64,000 nt of DNA. Origin: Streptomyces sp. RPA4-2. Its GTDB lineage: Bacteria > Actinomycetota > Actinomycetes > Streptomycetales > Streptomycetaceae. Position numbers and translations under genes: made by a program. A model generated the notes under the pieces. The model ran no database searches. It worked only from the letters and a program-made list of their open reading frames with translations, and was not told where the DNA came from. Every line of letters starts with the position of its first letter. Within the stretch, counting starts at the first letter, position 1. Below are positions 8,284 to 18,623 of this stretch, piece after piece. The stretch spans positions 5,332,001 through 5,396,000 of the forward strand of contig NZ_CP050975.2 of assembly GCF_012273515.2 (NCBI RefSeq), given 5' to 3'.

Positions 8284-9579
8284 ATGGCACCGAACGATTC
8301 CGACAGGACCGCCGGGGCGGAAAGGCTGCGCGACGAGGCCGACGAGATGCGCGCCGGCCGCCGCAAGGCAGCGCGGTACGTCGTCCCGGTCGCGGTGGTG
8401 GGGGTGGCGGCGGCGACCATCGGGCTCGTCCCGGCGCTCGCCGACTCCGGTGACCCCAGCCTGCCGAAGATCACCGCGCAGCAGCTCGTCGAGAAGATCG
8501 CCAAGTCCGACGTCCAGCAGCTCTCCGGCACGGTCAAGATCAGCACCGACCTCGGGCTGCCCGATCTGGGCGGTCTGGAGAACAGCCTGATGTCCGGCGC
8601 CGCCCAGGGTGACGGCGGCTCTTCCGCCGACCCGCAGTCCAAACTCATGGAGCTGGCCTCCGGCACGCACACGCTGCGGGTCGCGGCCGACGGCCCGGAC
8701 AAGGGCAAGGTCTCCCTGCTGGAGAGCGCCGCCGAGTACAGCGTCATCCGCAACGGCAACGACGTATGGGCGTACGACAGCAAGTCGAACGAGGTGTACC
8801 ACTCGAAGGCGCCCGCGTCCGACGAGCGGCGCGGGGCGGCGCCCAAGGACGTCCCGAGCACGCCCAAGGAGCTCGCCGACGAGGCCCTGAAGTCGGTCGA
8901 CGACACGACCTCCGTGACCGTGGACGGCACGGCGCAGGTCGCCGGCCGGGACGCTTACAAGCTGCTCATCAAGCCCAGGCAGTCCGGCTCCACGGTCGGC
9001 GCGATCAGCGTCGCGGTGGACGCCAAGACCGGGGTGCCGCTGAAGTTCACGCTCACGCCGGCCGGCGGCGGCGCGGCCGTCGTGGACGCGGGCTTCACCA
9101 AGGTCGACTTCTCCAGGCCGGCCGCCTCGACCTTCGACTTCACCCCGCCGAAGGGCGCGAAGGTCACCGAGGGCGACGACCTGGGCAAGGAACTCGGCAA
9201 CCACGCCGACAAGGGCGACAAGGGCGACAAGGGCGCGAACAAGGGCGAGGGCAGGCACGGCAAGCTCCCGGAGGCCTCCCCGAAGCCCGGTGAGAACCCC
9301 GGCAAGGGGCTCGACGGCATGAAGACCATCGGTGAGGGCTGGAGCTCGATCGTCGAGTTCGACACGGGCGGCCAGGGCGTGCCCTCGGGCTCCGCGTCCG
9401 ACAACAGCCCCGTCTCCGGGTTCCTGGACTCGCTCGGCGACCACGTCTCCGGCAAGTTCGGCTCGGGCACGGTCTTCTCGACCCGCCTGATCAACGCGCT
9501 GATCACGGACGACGGCAAGGTGTACGCGGGCGCCGTCACCAAGTCCGCGCTGGTGAAGGCGGCCGACGCCGCCCAGTAG
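8284..9579 (+). CDS. LolA/MucB-like exported protein
   Basis: A 431-residue protein with a basic cytoplasmic start, one membrane or signal segment at about 31-50 (YVVPVAVVGVAAATIGLVPAL), then an extracytoplasmic domain. The pattern QLSGTVKISTDLGLPDL, TLRVAADGPDKGKVSLL, DVWAYDSKSNEVYHS and INVAVDAKTGVPLKFTL-like blocks match the unclosed beta-barrel fold of LolA/LppX/RseB-type proteins, which bind lipid or sense lipoproteins. A lysine/glycine run (DKGDKGDKGANKGEG) interrupts the C-terminal part near 305. It is followed after 35 bp by an ABC transporter ATPase and permease, suggesting a shared lipid- or envelope-related export function. The ligand is unknown. Confidence 0.75.
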   Translation: MAPNDSDRTAGAERLRDEADEMRAGRRKAARYVVPVAVVGVAAATIGLVPALADSGDPSLPKITAQQLVEKIAKSDVQQLSGTVKISTDLGLPDLGGLENSLMSGAAQGDGGSSADPQSKLMELASGTHTLRVAADGPDKGKVSLLESAAEYSVIRNGNDVWAYDSKSNEVYHSKAPASDERRGAAPKDVPSTPKELADEALKSVDDTTSVTVDGTAQVAGRDAYKLLIKPRQSGSTVGAISVAVDAKTGVPLKFTLTPAGGGAAVVDAGFTKVDFSRPAASTFDFTPPKGAKVTEGDDLGKELGNHADKGDKGDKGANKGEGRHGKLPEASPKPGENPGKGLDGMKTIGEGWSSIVEFDTGGQGVPSGSASDNSPVSGFLDSLGDHVSGKFGSGTVFSTRLINALITDDGKVYAGAVTKSALVKAADAAQ

Positions 9580-9614
9580 CAGGCGCGTCCGCGAAGCTCG
9601 AATCGAGGGAGCCC

Positions 9615-10586
9615 ATGGAGGAACTGTCCGTCGCGGAACCGGACATGGTGGAGACGGTGATCGCCACCCGTGCGCTCACCAAGCGCTACCGCGGCGGGCA
9701 GCTCGCCGTCGACGGCCTCGATCTGACCGTTCCGGCGGGCAGCGTCTTCGGCTTCCTAGGGCCGAACGGTTCGGGCAAGACCACCACCATCCGCATGCTG
9801 ATGGGCCTGATCGAGCCGACCTCGGGCACGGCGCGGGTACTGGGCCGGCCCATGCCCCGCGCCACCCGCGCCGTGCTCCCGCAGGTGGGCGCTCTCATCG
9901 AGGGCCCCGCGCTGTACGGCTTCCTCTCCGGCCGCGACAACCTCCTGCGGTACGACGCCGCCGACCCGACCGCCGACCCGCGCACCCGGCGTGCGCGGGT
10001 CGCGTCGGCCCTCGACCGGGTCGGACTCACCGCCGCCGCCGGCAAGAAGGCCAAGGCGTACTCGCTCGGCATGAAGCAGCGGCTCGGGCTCGCGGCAGCG
10101 CTCCTCCAGCCCCGTCGGCTGCTGGTCCTGGACGAGCCGACCAACGGCCTCGACCCGCAGGGCATGCGGGAGATCCGCTCCCTGGTGCGGGAACTGGCCT
10201 CGGACGGCACCACCGTCTTCCTCTCCTCGCATCTGCTCGACGAGATCGAACAGGTGTGCACCCATGCGGCCGTGATGGCGCAGGGGAGACTGATCACGCA
10301 GGGCGTGGTGGCCGATCTCGCGGCGGGCGCGCGGGGCCGCCTCGTGGTGACCACGCCCGACCCCGGGGACGCGGCGCGCGTCCTGAAGGAGCAGGGGGTG
10401 GGGGACGTGGTGGTGACCGAGACGGGCGTGACGGCCGAGCCGCCGGACCGGGACCGCGAACTCGCCGAACTGAACGCCGCGCTGGTCACGGCGGGCGTCC
10501 GGGTACGCGGCTTCGGGGTGGAACGGGCCTCGCTGGAGGACGCGTTCCTGGCGCTGACGGGAGAGGGATTCGATGTCGCGGGCTGA
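9615..10586 (+). CDS. ABC transporter ATP-binding protein
   Basis: A 323-residue ABC-2 type ATPase. Walker A is GPNGSGKTT at 49-57, the signature region is YSLGMKQRLGLAAALL near 150, and Walker B is LLVLDEPTNGLDPQG near 170, followed by the H-loop (LSSHLLDEIEQVC). The C-terminal extension is the type seen in daunorubicin-resistance/CcmA-like exporters. ATG 9615 has GAGGGA upstream. The permease start overlaps its end by 14 bp, so the two subunits are translationally coupled. Confidence 0.92.
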   Translation: MEELSVAEPDMVETVIATRALTKRYRGGQLAVDGLDLTVPAGSVFGFLGPNGSGKTTTIRMLMGLIEPTSGTARVLGRPMPRATRAVLPQVGALIEGPALYGFLSGRDNLLRYDAADPTADPRTRRARVASALDRVGLTAAAGKKAKAYSLGMKQRLGLAAALLQPRRLLVLDEPTNGLDPQGMREIRSLVRELASDGTTVFLSSHLLDEIEQVCTHAAVMAQGRLITQGVVADLAAGARGRLVVTTPDPGDAARVLKEQGVGDVVVTETGVTAEPPDRDRELAELNAALVTAGVRVRGFGVERASLEDAFLALTGEGFDVAG

Positions 10587-11532
10587 GGTGCCTGCCGGGC
10601 GGAACAGGGCGCCGGCCGCGCAGGACAAGGCATCGGCGGCGCAGGGCGGGGCGCAGGCCCCGGGCAGCGGGACGCCGGCCGTGCGGACGCCTCGCGCGCT
10701 GTGGACGTTCGGGCTGCTGCGCAGCGAGCTCGTCACGACCTTCCGGCGCTGGCGGACGATCGCGCTGCTGGGCGTGCTCGCGGCCGTACCGGTCCTCATC
10801 GGTGTCGCCATCAGGATCGAGACGCGGGACGGCTCGTCGGCGGGCGGCGGAAGCGGCGGGGGACCGGCTTTCATCACGCAGGTCACCAACAACGGCCTGT
10901 TCCTGGTGTTCACGGCGCTCGCCGCGACACTGCCCTTCTTCCTGCCGATGGCGATCGGTGTCATCGCGGGCGACGCCATCGCGGGCGAGGCGAACGCCGG
11001 GACCCTGCGCTATCTCCTCGTCGCCCCCGCGGGCCGGACCCGCCTGCTGCTCGCCAAGTACGCGACCACGCTGACGTTCTGCCTGGTCGCGACGGTGGTG
11101 GTGGCGGTCTCGGCGCTCGCGGTGGGTGCGCTCCTCTTCCCGCTGGGCGAGCTGACGACGATCTCCGGAACGCGGATCGGTCTGGCCGAGGGGCTCGGCC
11201 GGGCGTTCCTCATCGCACTGGTCGTCGCCGCGTCACTGATCGGCGTGGCCGCCCTCGGTCTGTTCGTCTCGACGCTGACGAACAGCGGCATCGCGGCGAT
11301 GGCGACGACGGTCGGGCTCCTCATCACCGTCCAGATCCTCGACCAGATCCCCCAGCTGCACGCTCTCCAGCCGTACTTCTTCTCCCACTACTGGCTGTCC
11401 TTCGCCGACCTCATGCGCGACCCGGTGTACTGGGACGACCTCGTCCGCAATCTCGGCCTCCAGGGCCTGTACGCGGTGGTGTTCGGCTCGGCGGCATGGG
11501 CGCGGTTCACGGCGAAGGACATCACTGCGTAG
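10573..11532 (+). CDS. ABC-2 type transporter permease
   Basis: A 319-residue membrane subunit with about six hydrophobic segments. The first is at about 58-76 after a polar Ala/Gln-rich leader of about 45 residues. The next are near 115-140, 160-190, 210-235, 245-265, and the C-terminus. The segment order and the GDAIAGEANAGTLRYLL loop are typical of ABC-2 permeases pairing with the preceding ATPase. The start ATG 10573 lies inside the ATPase gene. The substrate is unknown; neighbouring LolA-like context hints at lipids or lipoproteins. Confidence 0.88.
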   Translation: MSRAEVPAGRNRAPAAQDKASAAQGGAQAPGSGTPAVRTPRALWTFGLLRSELVTTFRRWRTIALLGVLAAVPVLIGVAIRIETRDGSSAGGGSGGGPAFITQVTNNGLFLVFTALAATLPFFLPMAIGVIAGDAIAGEANAGTLRYLLVAPAGRTRLLLAKYATTLTFCLVATVVVAVSALAVGALLFPLGELTTISGTRIGLAEGLGRAFLIALVVAASLIGVAALGLFVSTLTNSGIAAMATTVGLLITVQILDQIPQLHALQPYFFSHYWLSFADLMRDPVYWDDLVRNLGLQGLYAVVFGSAAWARFTAKDITA

Positions 11533-11567
11533 TGGGGGAGCGGCCGGAGCGACCGGAGCGGGCGTCC

Positions 11568-12092
11568 TCAGGGGCGCTTCGCGGACGCGGTCAGCCGGGC
11601 CAGCGCGGCGCTCTCGCGCGGCGGCACGGCACCGAGGTCGCCGATCCGCCAGGCCGGCACCCACGGCACCTGGTGGACGTCGATCACGGAGGTCAGCGCC
11701 TTGACCCGCTGGGCGAGCGGGCGGGGCAGCCGGCCGGGCGCGTCCGCCACCAGAACGACCGCTTCGAGGTCGAGCCCCGGCGGCGCCTCGCCCCGGCGGA
11801 AGATGTCCAGGGTGTACGAGACGGCCTCCAGTCCGGCCGCGTGCGTACGTCCCACGAGGAAGACCGACCACGGCGCGTCGGGCTCGGACCGCGGCCAGTC
11901 GCGGCCCGCGTCCAGGCCGCCGAAGACCGTCGCGAGGGTCGAGGTGCCGGCCCCGCCGTGGGTGGCGACCCAGGCGAACCGCCGCGCTCCCGCGAGGACC
12001 TGTCCGTGCTCCGCCCGCGGCGGCGCGGCTTCGCCCACCGGCCCGCGGATCCAGATCTCGGGGCCGTCCGGCCCTTGCTGCGCGATTCCCAT
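11568..12092 (-). CDS. DUF6668-like protein with degenerate P-loop
   Basis: A 174-residue cytosolic protein resembling the Streptomyces DUF6668 family as I recall it. FAWVATHGGAGTSTLATVFGG at about 38-58 resembles the ParA/MinD deviant Walker A (GGxGKST), but threonine replaces the expected lysine, so ATP hydrolysis is doubtful. The second half has alternating strands and helices (WSVFLVGRTHAAGLEA, LEAVVLVADAPGRLP) as in a P-loop fold. Function is unknown. It is convergent with the ABC permease gene, 35 bp away, and divergent from the TPR protein. Confidence 0.7.
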   Translation of the reverse strand: MGIAQQGPDGPEIWIRGPVGEAAPPRAEHGQVLAGARRFAWVATHGGAGTSTLATVFGGLDAGRDWPRSEPDAPWSVFLVGRTHAAGLEAVSYTLDIFRRGEAPPGLDLEAVVLVADAPGRLPRPLAQRVKALTSVIDVHQVPWVPAWRIGDLGAVPPRESAALARLTASAKRP

Positions 12093-12414
12093 CGCCAGTC
12101 CCCTCCGTCATCGGCGCACCGGTCGTGACGCGCCGGAGTTCACGGCGCCCGGACAGGTTAAGCAGCGGGGGACGGGTTCCTGGAACGAGCCTGTGACGCC
12201 ATGGTGACGCGAGCACCGGACGGGAACCGGGAGACTGGGGGGCAGGCTGGGCCGGCACCACGGCGACGGGCCCGCGGAAGGGAGTCGAGGATGCGTACGA
12301 GGACGTTGTCGCCTTGGCTGTGCCCCGCGCGGGAGCGATCGCGTGGACCGGGCGGTCCGCCGCTCCGTTCTCCCTTGATCACCCTCCCCTGATCACCCCC
12401 GAGTGAGGGAACCA
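12093..12414. other. Divergent intergenic region
   Basis: About 320 bp between two divergent genes, which should carry both promoters. A TGATCACC direct repeat is visible at about 12375-12398, close to the TPR gene start. No gene or strong hairpin is seen. Confidence 0.5.
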
Positions 12415-14271
12415 ATGTCTCGACTCAGCCGCGAACAGAAGCGGGAAATCAAGCGGCAGCGCTCGGCGGGCGTCCCGGGAGGACACGCGGGCGAGCCGGC
12501 GCCGGCCCTCGAGGTCCATGTGCCGACGTCAGCCGTGGGCGCCACCGTGGGGGGCGTGCCCCTGGCCGTCACGCCCGGTGAGACCGTCCAGGGCGCCGTC
12601 CTGAACCACCTCCACCGGATCGCCCGCGCCACCGGGCGCCCCGTCCTCGCCCGGGTCCACGACGAACGCATCGGCTTCGTCGTCCCGCTCCAGGTGTACG
12701 GCGACGGGTCGAGCCGGTACGCGGGCGAGCCGGTACGGGTGGGAACGCCGCCCTCGGCTCCGCCGCCGCTGCCGTCAGCCCTGCCGGCCTCCCCGCCACC
12801 GCCGCCGTCCACGGCGCCCGTGGTGCGTCGGGACGCCGGCACGCAGGCGCCGCGACCGGTGCCGGACCGGTCGCCCGAGCCGACACTCGGCCCGGACTCC
12901 GGGACGATGCTCGGCCCGGACTCCGGGACGACGCCCGAGCGGGCTGCGCATCCGCTTCCGCTTCCGCTTCCGGAGCCGGCTCCGGAACCCACCTCCCGGC
13001 CGGCTCCGGAACCCACCTCCCGGCCGGTCCCGGAAGCCGTCCCGGAAGCAGTCCTGGAGCCGGACTCGGGGGCGGTCCCGGAGCGAGTCCCGGAGCCGGA
13101 CCGGGAGTTGGCCTCGGAGCGGGACCCACAGCCGAACTCGGAGCCGGACCCACAGCCGAACTCGGAGCCGGACCCACAGCCGGACTCGGAGCCGGACCCA
13201 CAGCCGGACTCGGAGCCGGGCTCGGAGCCGGACTCGGATCGGGCCTCGGAGTCGGCCTCGAATCGGGCCTCGGACCGGGCCCCGAGCTGGGCTTCGGACC
13301 GAGGCCCGGGTCGGACTTCGGACCGGGGTCAGGGTCGGACTTCGGACCGGGGCCAGGATCGAGGCCCTGAGTCGGTCTCGGAGCCGGTCGTCGAGTCGGT
13401 CGTGGAGGCGGTCGCCCAGGTGTGGCCCGAGCCGGTCTCCGACGTGGCGCCCGAGCCGGAGCCCGTATCCGGGTCCCTCCCGGAGCCCACGGTCTGGCCC
13501 GAGGCGCCGTCGACGCACGTCCTGCGAGTGATCCAGGGGCCGGTGGCCGACGCCCGGCCCGGGGTCGCGGTAGCCCCGACGGGCGAGTTCGGCCCGGCAC
13601 CGCAGATGCCTCCCGCCCCCGAGCCGCTGCCTCCCTCCCCCGCGCGGGCCACCCCGGCGGCCGGAGTGGTCTTCGCGCGGAATCCGTCGCTGGCCGCGGA
13701 GGCCATGACCGTGATGGAGCCCGAGCCGGAGCCGAAGCCCACGCCGGCGCGGGGCTTCGACGCCGTCGCCGAGTCGGTGCTGACACCGGTGGTCGAGACG
13801 GAGGGCGCCGCGTTCCTCGCGGAGCCCGTGACGCGGATCAACGAAGCCGTGAAGGAGGGCAGGATCGAAGAGGCCGCGGCGATGGCCGAGCGGACCGTGG
13901 CAGAAGCGGCACGGTCGCTGGGACCCGACCATCCCGAGGTGCTGCGCCTGGGCGAACTCTCCGCGTACATCGCCTACTTGGCCGGTGACGCCCTCAGGTC
14001 GTTCCATCTGTCGCTCGACCTCGCCCGGGTCCGCCGTCAGCAGCGGGACCCGGACGCCGCGTACGGCAACGTGCAGAGCGCGGCCACGGCCTGGCGCGCC
14101 GTCCGTGATCCCGCGCAGGGGATGAACCTCGGACGCGTTCTGATCGAGGTGTGGACCGGGCTCGTGGCCGACGGCGGCCCCGCCGCCGACGACCTCGACC
14201 AGCTCGAATCGGCCCGCACCCGCATGGGCCGCCTCGCCGAACGCGCCCGCGCCCGCGAGAGCGCGACCTGA
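12415..14271 (+). CDS. TPR protein with long Pro/Glu/Ser linker
   Basis: A 618-residue protein in three parts. An N-terminal basic helix (MSRLSREQKREIKRQRS) and a small folded domain occupy about 1-105. A disordered linker rich in Pro, Glu, Ser, Asp and Arg spans about 106-460 and includes four tandem 24-bp repeats. The C-terminal helical region (about 475-618) has tetratricopeptide-like pattern: GRIEEAAAMAERTVAEAARSLG, then PEVLRLGELSAYIAYLAGD. ATG 12415 is chosen over GTG 12403 because the GAGGGA ribosome site overlaps the latter. A scaffold or protein-interaction role is likely; no enzyme motif is seen. Antisense open frames across the linker are composition artefacts. Confidence 0.75.
   Translation: MSRLSREQKREIKRQRSAGVPGGHAGEPAPALEVHVPTSAVGATVGGVPLAVTPGETVQGAVLNHLHRIARATGRPVLARVHDERIGFVVPLQVYGDGSSRYAGEPVRVGTPPSAPPPLPSALPASPPPPPSTAPVVRRDAGTQAPRPVPDRSPEPTLGPDSGTMLGPDSGTTPERAAHPLPLPLPEPAPEPTSRPAPEPTSRPVPEAVPEAVLEPDSGAVPERVPEPDRELASERDPQPNSEPDPQPNSEPDPQPDSEPDPQPDSEPGSEPDSDRASESASNRASDRAPSWASDRGPGRTSDRGQGRTSDRGQDRGPESVSEPVVESVVEAVAQVWPEPVSDVAPEPEPVSGSLPEPTVWPEAPSTHVLRVIQGPVADARPGVAVAPTGEFGPAPQMPPAPEPLPPSPARATPAAGVVFARNPSLAAEAMTVMEPEPEPKPTPARGFDAVAESVLTPVVETEGAAFLAEPVTRINEAVKEGRIEEAAAMAERTVAEAARSLGPDHPEVLRLGELSAYIAYLAGDALRSFHLSLDLARVRRQQRDPDAAYGNVQSAATAWRAVRDPAQGMNLGRVLIEVWTGLVADGGPAADDLDQLESARTRMGRLAERARARESAT
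13117..13212. repeat. Four tandem 24-bp coding repeats
   Basis: Four in-frame 24-bp units, each encoding (E/P)-x-D-P-Q-P-(N/D)-S, lie in the TPR protein linker; units 2-4 differ by one base. More degenerate copies continue to about 13380. Multiples of 3 keep the frame, so copy number can vary without truncation. Confidence 0.85.
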
Positions 14272-14277
14272 GGTCCG

Positions 14278-15838
<1,561 letters not shown>

Positions 15839-15909
15839 AGTGGTTCCGCCCACGACGCGGCAACCGCCGCACCGGCCCCGCCCCCAGACCCCCGGTCGGC
15901 CTTAAGGGC

Positions 15910-16012
15910 CTTGTCCTCAATCGCCGGACGGGCTGATGGTGTCGGCCGGGGCATGTATGTCAGCCCGTCCGGCGTTCGAGGACGAGCCCTTCGGGCGAGC
16001 GGGGGTCCAGGG
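15910..16012. repeat. Palindromic REP-like element, copy 1
   Basis: A right arm (15961-16012) beginning CAGCCCGTCCGGCGTTCGAG faces a left arm (about 15910-15935) that is its near inverse, so the transcript can fold into a long hairpin. The right arm recurs at 24358-24410. It lies 3' of rarD on the minus strand, so it may act as its terminator. This motif is one I recall as common between genes in Streptomyces. Confidence 0.75.
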
Positions 16013-16082
16013 GGCGGCAGCCCCTTGGCGGGTTTGGGGCGGAGCCCCAAGAGGATGGGAGGGCGAGAACACCCCGGCAGGG

Positions 16083-17099
16083 TTACGGCTTGGCGTCCGC
16101 AGGCGCCACGTCGGCCGGGGCGACACGGGGCCCGACGACACCGGCCCGCGAGCGAAGCGCGAGCGCCGCCCGTCGAGCCGTCCGCAACGCGTCGAACGTC
16201 AGCAGCGACAACGCGAGCCACACCAGCGCGAACCCGGCCCACCGCTCGGCCGGCATGGCCTCATGGAAGTACAGGATCCCGAGCAGGAACTGGAAGACGG
16301 GTGCCAGGTACTGGAGCAGCCCCAGCGTGGACAGCGGCACCCGGATGGCGGCCGCGCCGAAGCAGACCAGCGGCACCGCGGTCACCACTCCCGTCGCGGC
16401 GAGCAGCGTCGCATGTCCCGCCCCGTGCGCGGCGAAGGTGGCGTCCCCCCTCGCCCCGAGCCACAGCAGATACCCGAGCGCGGGCAGGAACTGGACCGCG
16501 GTCTCGGCGGCGAGCGACTCGATGCCGCCGAGGTTGACCTTCTTCTTCACCAGCCCGTACGTGGCGAACGAGAAGGCGAGGGTGAGGGAGATCCACGGCG
16601 GTCGCCCGTAGCCGATGGTGAGGACGAGTACCGCGCCGAGGCCGACACCGACGGCCGCCCACTGCACCGGGCGCAGCCGCTCCTTGAGGAGCAGTACGCC
16701 CATGGCGATGGTGACGAGCGGATTGATGAAGTACCCGAGGGACGCCTCCACCACGTGCCCGCTGTTCACGGACCATATGTAGACGCCCCAGTTGACCGTG
16801 ATCACGGCCGCCGCGACGGTGATCAGCCCGAGCTTGCGCGGCTGTCGCAGCAGCTCGCCGAGCCAGGCCCAGCGCCGCATCACGACCAGCGCGACACCGA
16901 CCACGGCAAGGGACCACACCATCCGGTGGGCGAGGATCTCAAGGGCCCCGGCGGGTTTGAGCAGCGGCCAGAAGAGGGGGACGAGGCCCCACATCCCGTA
17001 CGCCGCGAAGCCGTTCAGCAGCCCGATGCGCTGCTCGCTCCCGGCGGCCCTGGAGTTGGTGGAGCCGGTCGCGTTCTTCGCCTGGTGCTGCACGGCCAC
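16083..17099 (-). CDS. rarD: EamA/RarD-family transporter
   Basis: A 338-residue inner-membrane protein with about ten hydrophobic segments from residue 26 onward. It begins with IGLLNGFAAYGMWGLVPLFWPLL, a strong RarD signature, and contains HRMVWSL and NWGVYIWSVN. The family belongs to the drug/metabolite transporter superfamily; substrate for RarD is unclear. GTG 17099 is chosen for GAGAAAGGG just upstream and because the preceding in-frame residues are basic and atypical. A duplicated EamA half is visible. It stands alone between the VOC gene and the quinone-reductase gene. Confidence 0.9.
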   Translation of the reverse strand: MAVQHQAKNATGSTNSRAAGSEQRIGLLNGFAAYGMWGLVPLFWPLLKPAGALEILAHRMVWSLAVVGVALVVMRRWAWLGELLRQPRKLGLITVAAAVITVNWGVYIWSVNSGHVVEASLGYFINPLVTIAMGVLLLKERLRPVQWAAVGVGLGAVLVLTIGYGRPPWISLTLAFSFATYGLVKKKVNLGGIESLAAETAVQFLPALGYLLWLGARGDATFAAHGAGHATLLAATGVVTAVPLVCFGAAAIRVPLSTLGLLQYLAPVFQFLLGILYFHEAMPAERWAGFALVWLALSLLTFDALRTARRAALALRSRAGVVGPRVAPADVAPADAKP

Positions 17100-17234
17100 C
17101 GGCCCTTTCTCTCGCACAGCTGCTCCCGTGCAGCCTCCAAGAAGGTAGCGCCGCGCACCCCGCCTGTCATGTCCGTATCGCCATACGGTCATGACAGGCG
17201 GGGTGGAGGGTGGCGGGCCGGTGTCCGGGCGGGG

Positions 17235-18089
17235 TCAGCCCTTCAGGGCCGCCGCGATCGACTCGGCGATCGGGGTGGTGGGGCGCCCGGTGAGGCGGGA
17301 CAGGTCGCCGCTGGTCACGGCGAGCTCGCCCTTCTCGATGGACGCGTCGACACCGGCGATGATCGCGGCGAGGGGCTCGGGCAGGCCGGCCCCGGCCAGG
17401 ATGCCGGTGAAGGCCTCGACGGAGACCGGGTTGTAGGCGATCTCCTTGCCGGACTGCTTCGCGACCTCGGCGGCGTACTCGGCGAAGCTCCAGGCCGTGT
17501 CGCCGCTCAGCTCGTAGGTCTTGTTCTCGTGGCCCTCGCCGGTCAGCACGGCCACGGCGGCGGCCGCGTAGTCGGCGCGGGCGGCGGGAGCGATCCTGCC
17601 CTCTCCGGCGGCCTGGGTGACGGCGCCGTACTCGAGGACCGGGGCGAGGTTCTCGGTGTAGTTCTCGTTGTACCAGCCGTTGCGCAGCAGGGCGTAGGTG
17701 ATGCCGGAGTCGGCGATGGCCCGCTCGGTGCCGCGGTGGTCGTCGGCGAGGGCGGCCGTCAGGCTGCCCGGGGCGCTGGTGTAGGCGAAGAGCGCGACCC
17801 CGGCGGCCTTGGCGGCGTCGAGGACGACCTGGTGCTGGTGCACGCGGCCCTTGTCGAACTCGTTGCCGGAGATCAGCAGCACCTTGTCGCCGGCGGAGAA
17901 GAGGGTGCCGAAGGTCTCGGGCCGGTTGTAGTCCGCGACCGCGATCCGCACGCCGCGGGCCGCGAAGCCGGCGGCCTTCTCCGGGTCGCGGACGACGGCG
18001 GTGATCCGGTCCGCCGGAACCCTCTCCAGCAGTCCTTCGACGACGTGGCGGCCGAGGTGTCCGGTGGCTCCGGTGACGACGATGCTCAT
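17235..18089 (-). CDS. NAD(P)H:quinone oxidoreductase-like (QorB/NmrA) protein
   Basis: A 284-residue Rossmann protein of the atypical SDR group. GATGHLG at 7-13 binds the nucleotide. YTSAPGS replaces the usual catalytic motif, and ALLRNGWYNENYTEN is typical of the QorB/azoreductase-like subfamily, which reduces quinones with NADPH. It is divergent from an HxlR regulator with 88 bp between them. That region carries a palindrome, so it is probably controlled by the regulator, as in known qorR/qorB-type pairs. The exact substrate is inferred from family membership. Confidence 0.88.
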   Translation of the reverse strand: MSIVVTGATGHLGRHVVEGLLERVPADRITAVVRDPEKAAGFAARGVRIAVADYNRPETFGTLFSAGDKVLLISGNEFDKGRVHQHQVVLDAAKAAGVALFAYTSAPGSLTAALADDHRGTERAIADSGITYALLRNGWYNENYTENLAPVLEYGAVTQAAGEGRIAPAARADYAAAAVAVLTGEGHENKTYELSGDTAWSFAEYAAEVAKQSGKEIAYNPVSVEAFTGILAGAGLPEPLAAIIAGVDASIEKGELAVTSGDLSRLTGRPTTPIAESIAAALKG

Positions 18090-18150
18090 GGGTCAGCTCC
18101 TTGTGGGGTGATCTGTCGCTAACCCTAGGGGGTGCGCTAACCCTGGGAAA

Positions 18151-18173
18151 GTACCCACTTTGAAGTAAGGTAC
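18151..18173. promoter_or_regulatory. Putative HxlR operator
   Basis: A dyad GTACC-N-ACTT-TG-AAGT-N2-GGTAC sits a few bases before the HxlR ATG and about 60-85 bp upstream of the divergent qorB-like gene. HxlR regulators bind such GTAC..ACTT..AAGT..GTAC sites. Two CGCTAACCCT direct repeats lie alongside at about 18117-18145. Confidence 0.65.
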
Positions 18174-18177
18174 GTAC

Positions 18178-18609
18178 ATGGCCGTAAGTACCCGAGCAGT
18201 CAGCAGGGCCGCCGCCGGTGAGCCGGCGGCCGGCAAGTACGACACCGGCGAGGCGATGTGCCCCTACCGCCTCGTCCTGGAGCACGTCACCAGCCGCTGG
18301 GGTGTGCTCGTCCTGATCGAGCTCCTCGACCGCCCCCACCGCTTCAGCGAGCTGCGCCGGGCGATCGGCCGGGTCAGCGAGAAGATGCTCACCCAGACCC
18401 TCCAGACACTGGAGCGCGACGGTCTCGTCCACCGCGACGCGAAGCCCGTGATCCCGCCGCGCGTCGACTACTCGCTCACCGGACTCGGCCGCGAGGCCGC
18501 CGAGCAGGTGCGCGCGCTGGCCGACTGGACCACGGACCGGATGGACGACGTCGAGAAGGCCCGCCTCACGTACGACGAGGCCCGGGCGTCACGCACCCGG
18601 GCCTCCTGA
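18178..18609 (+). CDS. HxlR-family winged-helix regulator
   Basis: A 143-residue DNA-binding protein. The HxlR domain begins at CPYRLVLEHVTSRWGVLVL (cysteine at about 24), followed by RFSELRRAIGRVSEKMLTQTLQTLERDGLV (recognition helix and wing) and YSLTGLGRE. The conserved N-terminal cysteine is often redox- or electrophile-sensing in this family. It is divergent from the quinone reductase and likely represses it and itself by the palindrome just upstream. It converges with korB, with 14 bp between stops. Confidence 0.9.
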   Translation: MAVSTRAVSRAAAGEPAAGKYDTGEAMCPYRLVLEHVTSRWGVLVLIELLDRPHRFSELRRAIGRVSEKMLTQTLQTLERDGLVHRDAKPVIPPRVDYSLTGLGREAAEQVRALADWTTDRMDDVEKARLTYDEARASRTRAS

Positions 18610-18623
18610 ACCGCTGGCTCCGG

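Noticed and set aside
12569..14007. Long minus-strand open frames across the TPR protein linker
   Set aside because: They arise from the repetitive Pro/Glu codons of the plus-strand gene.
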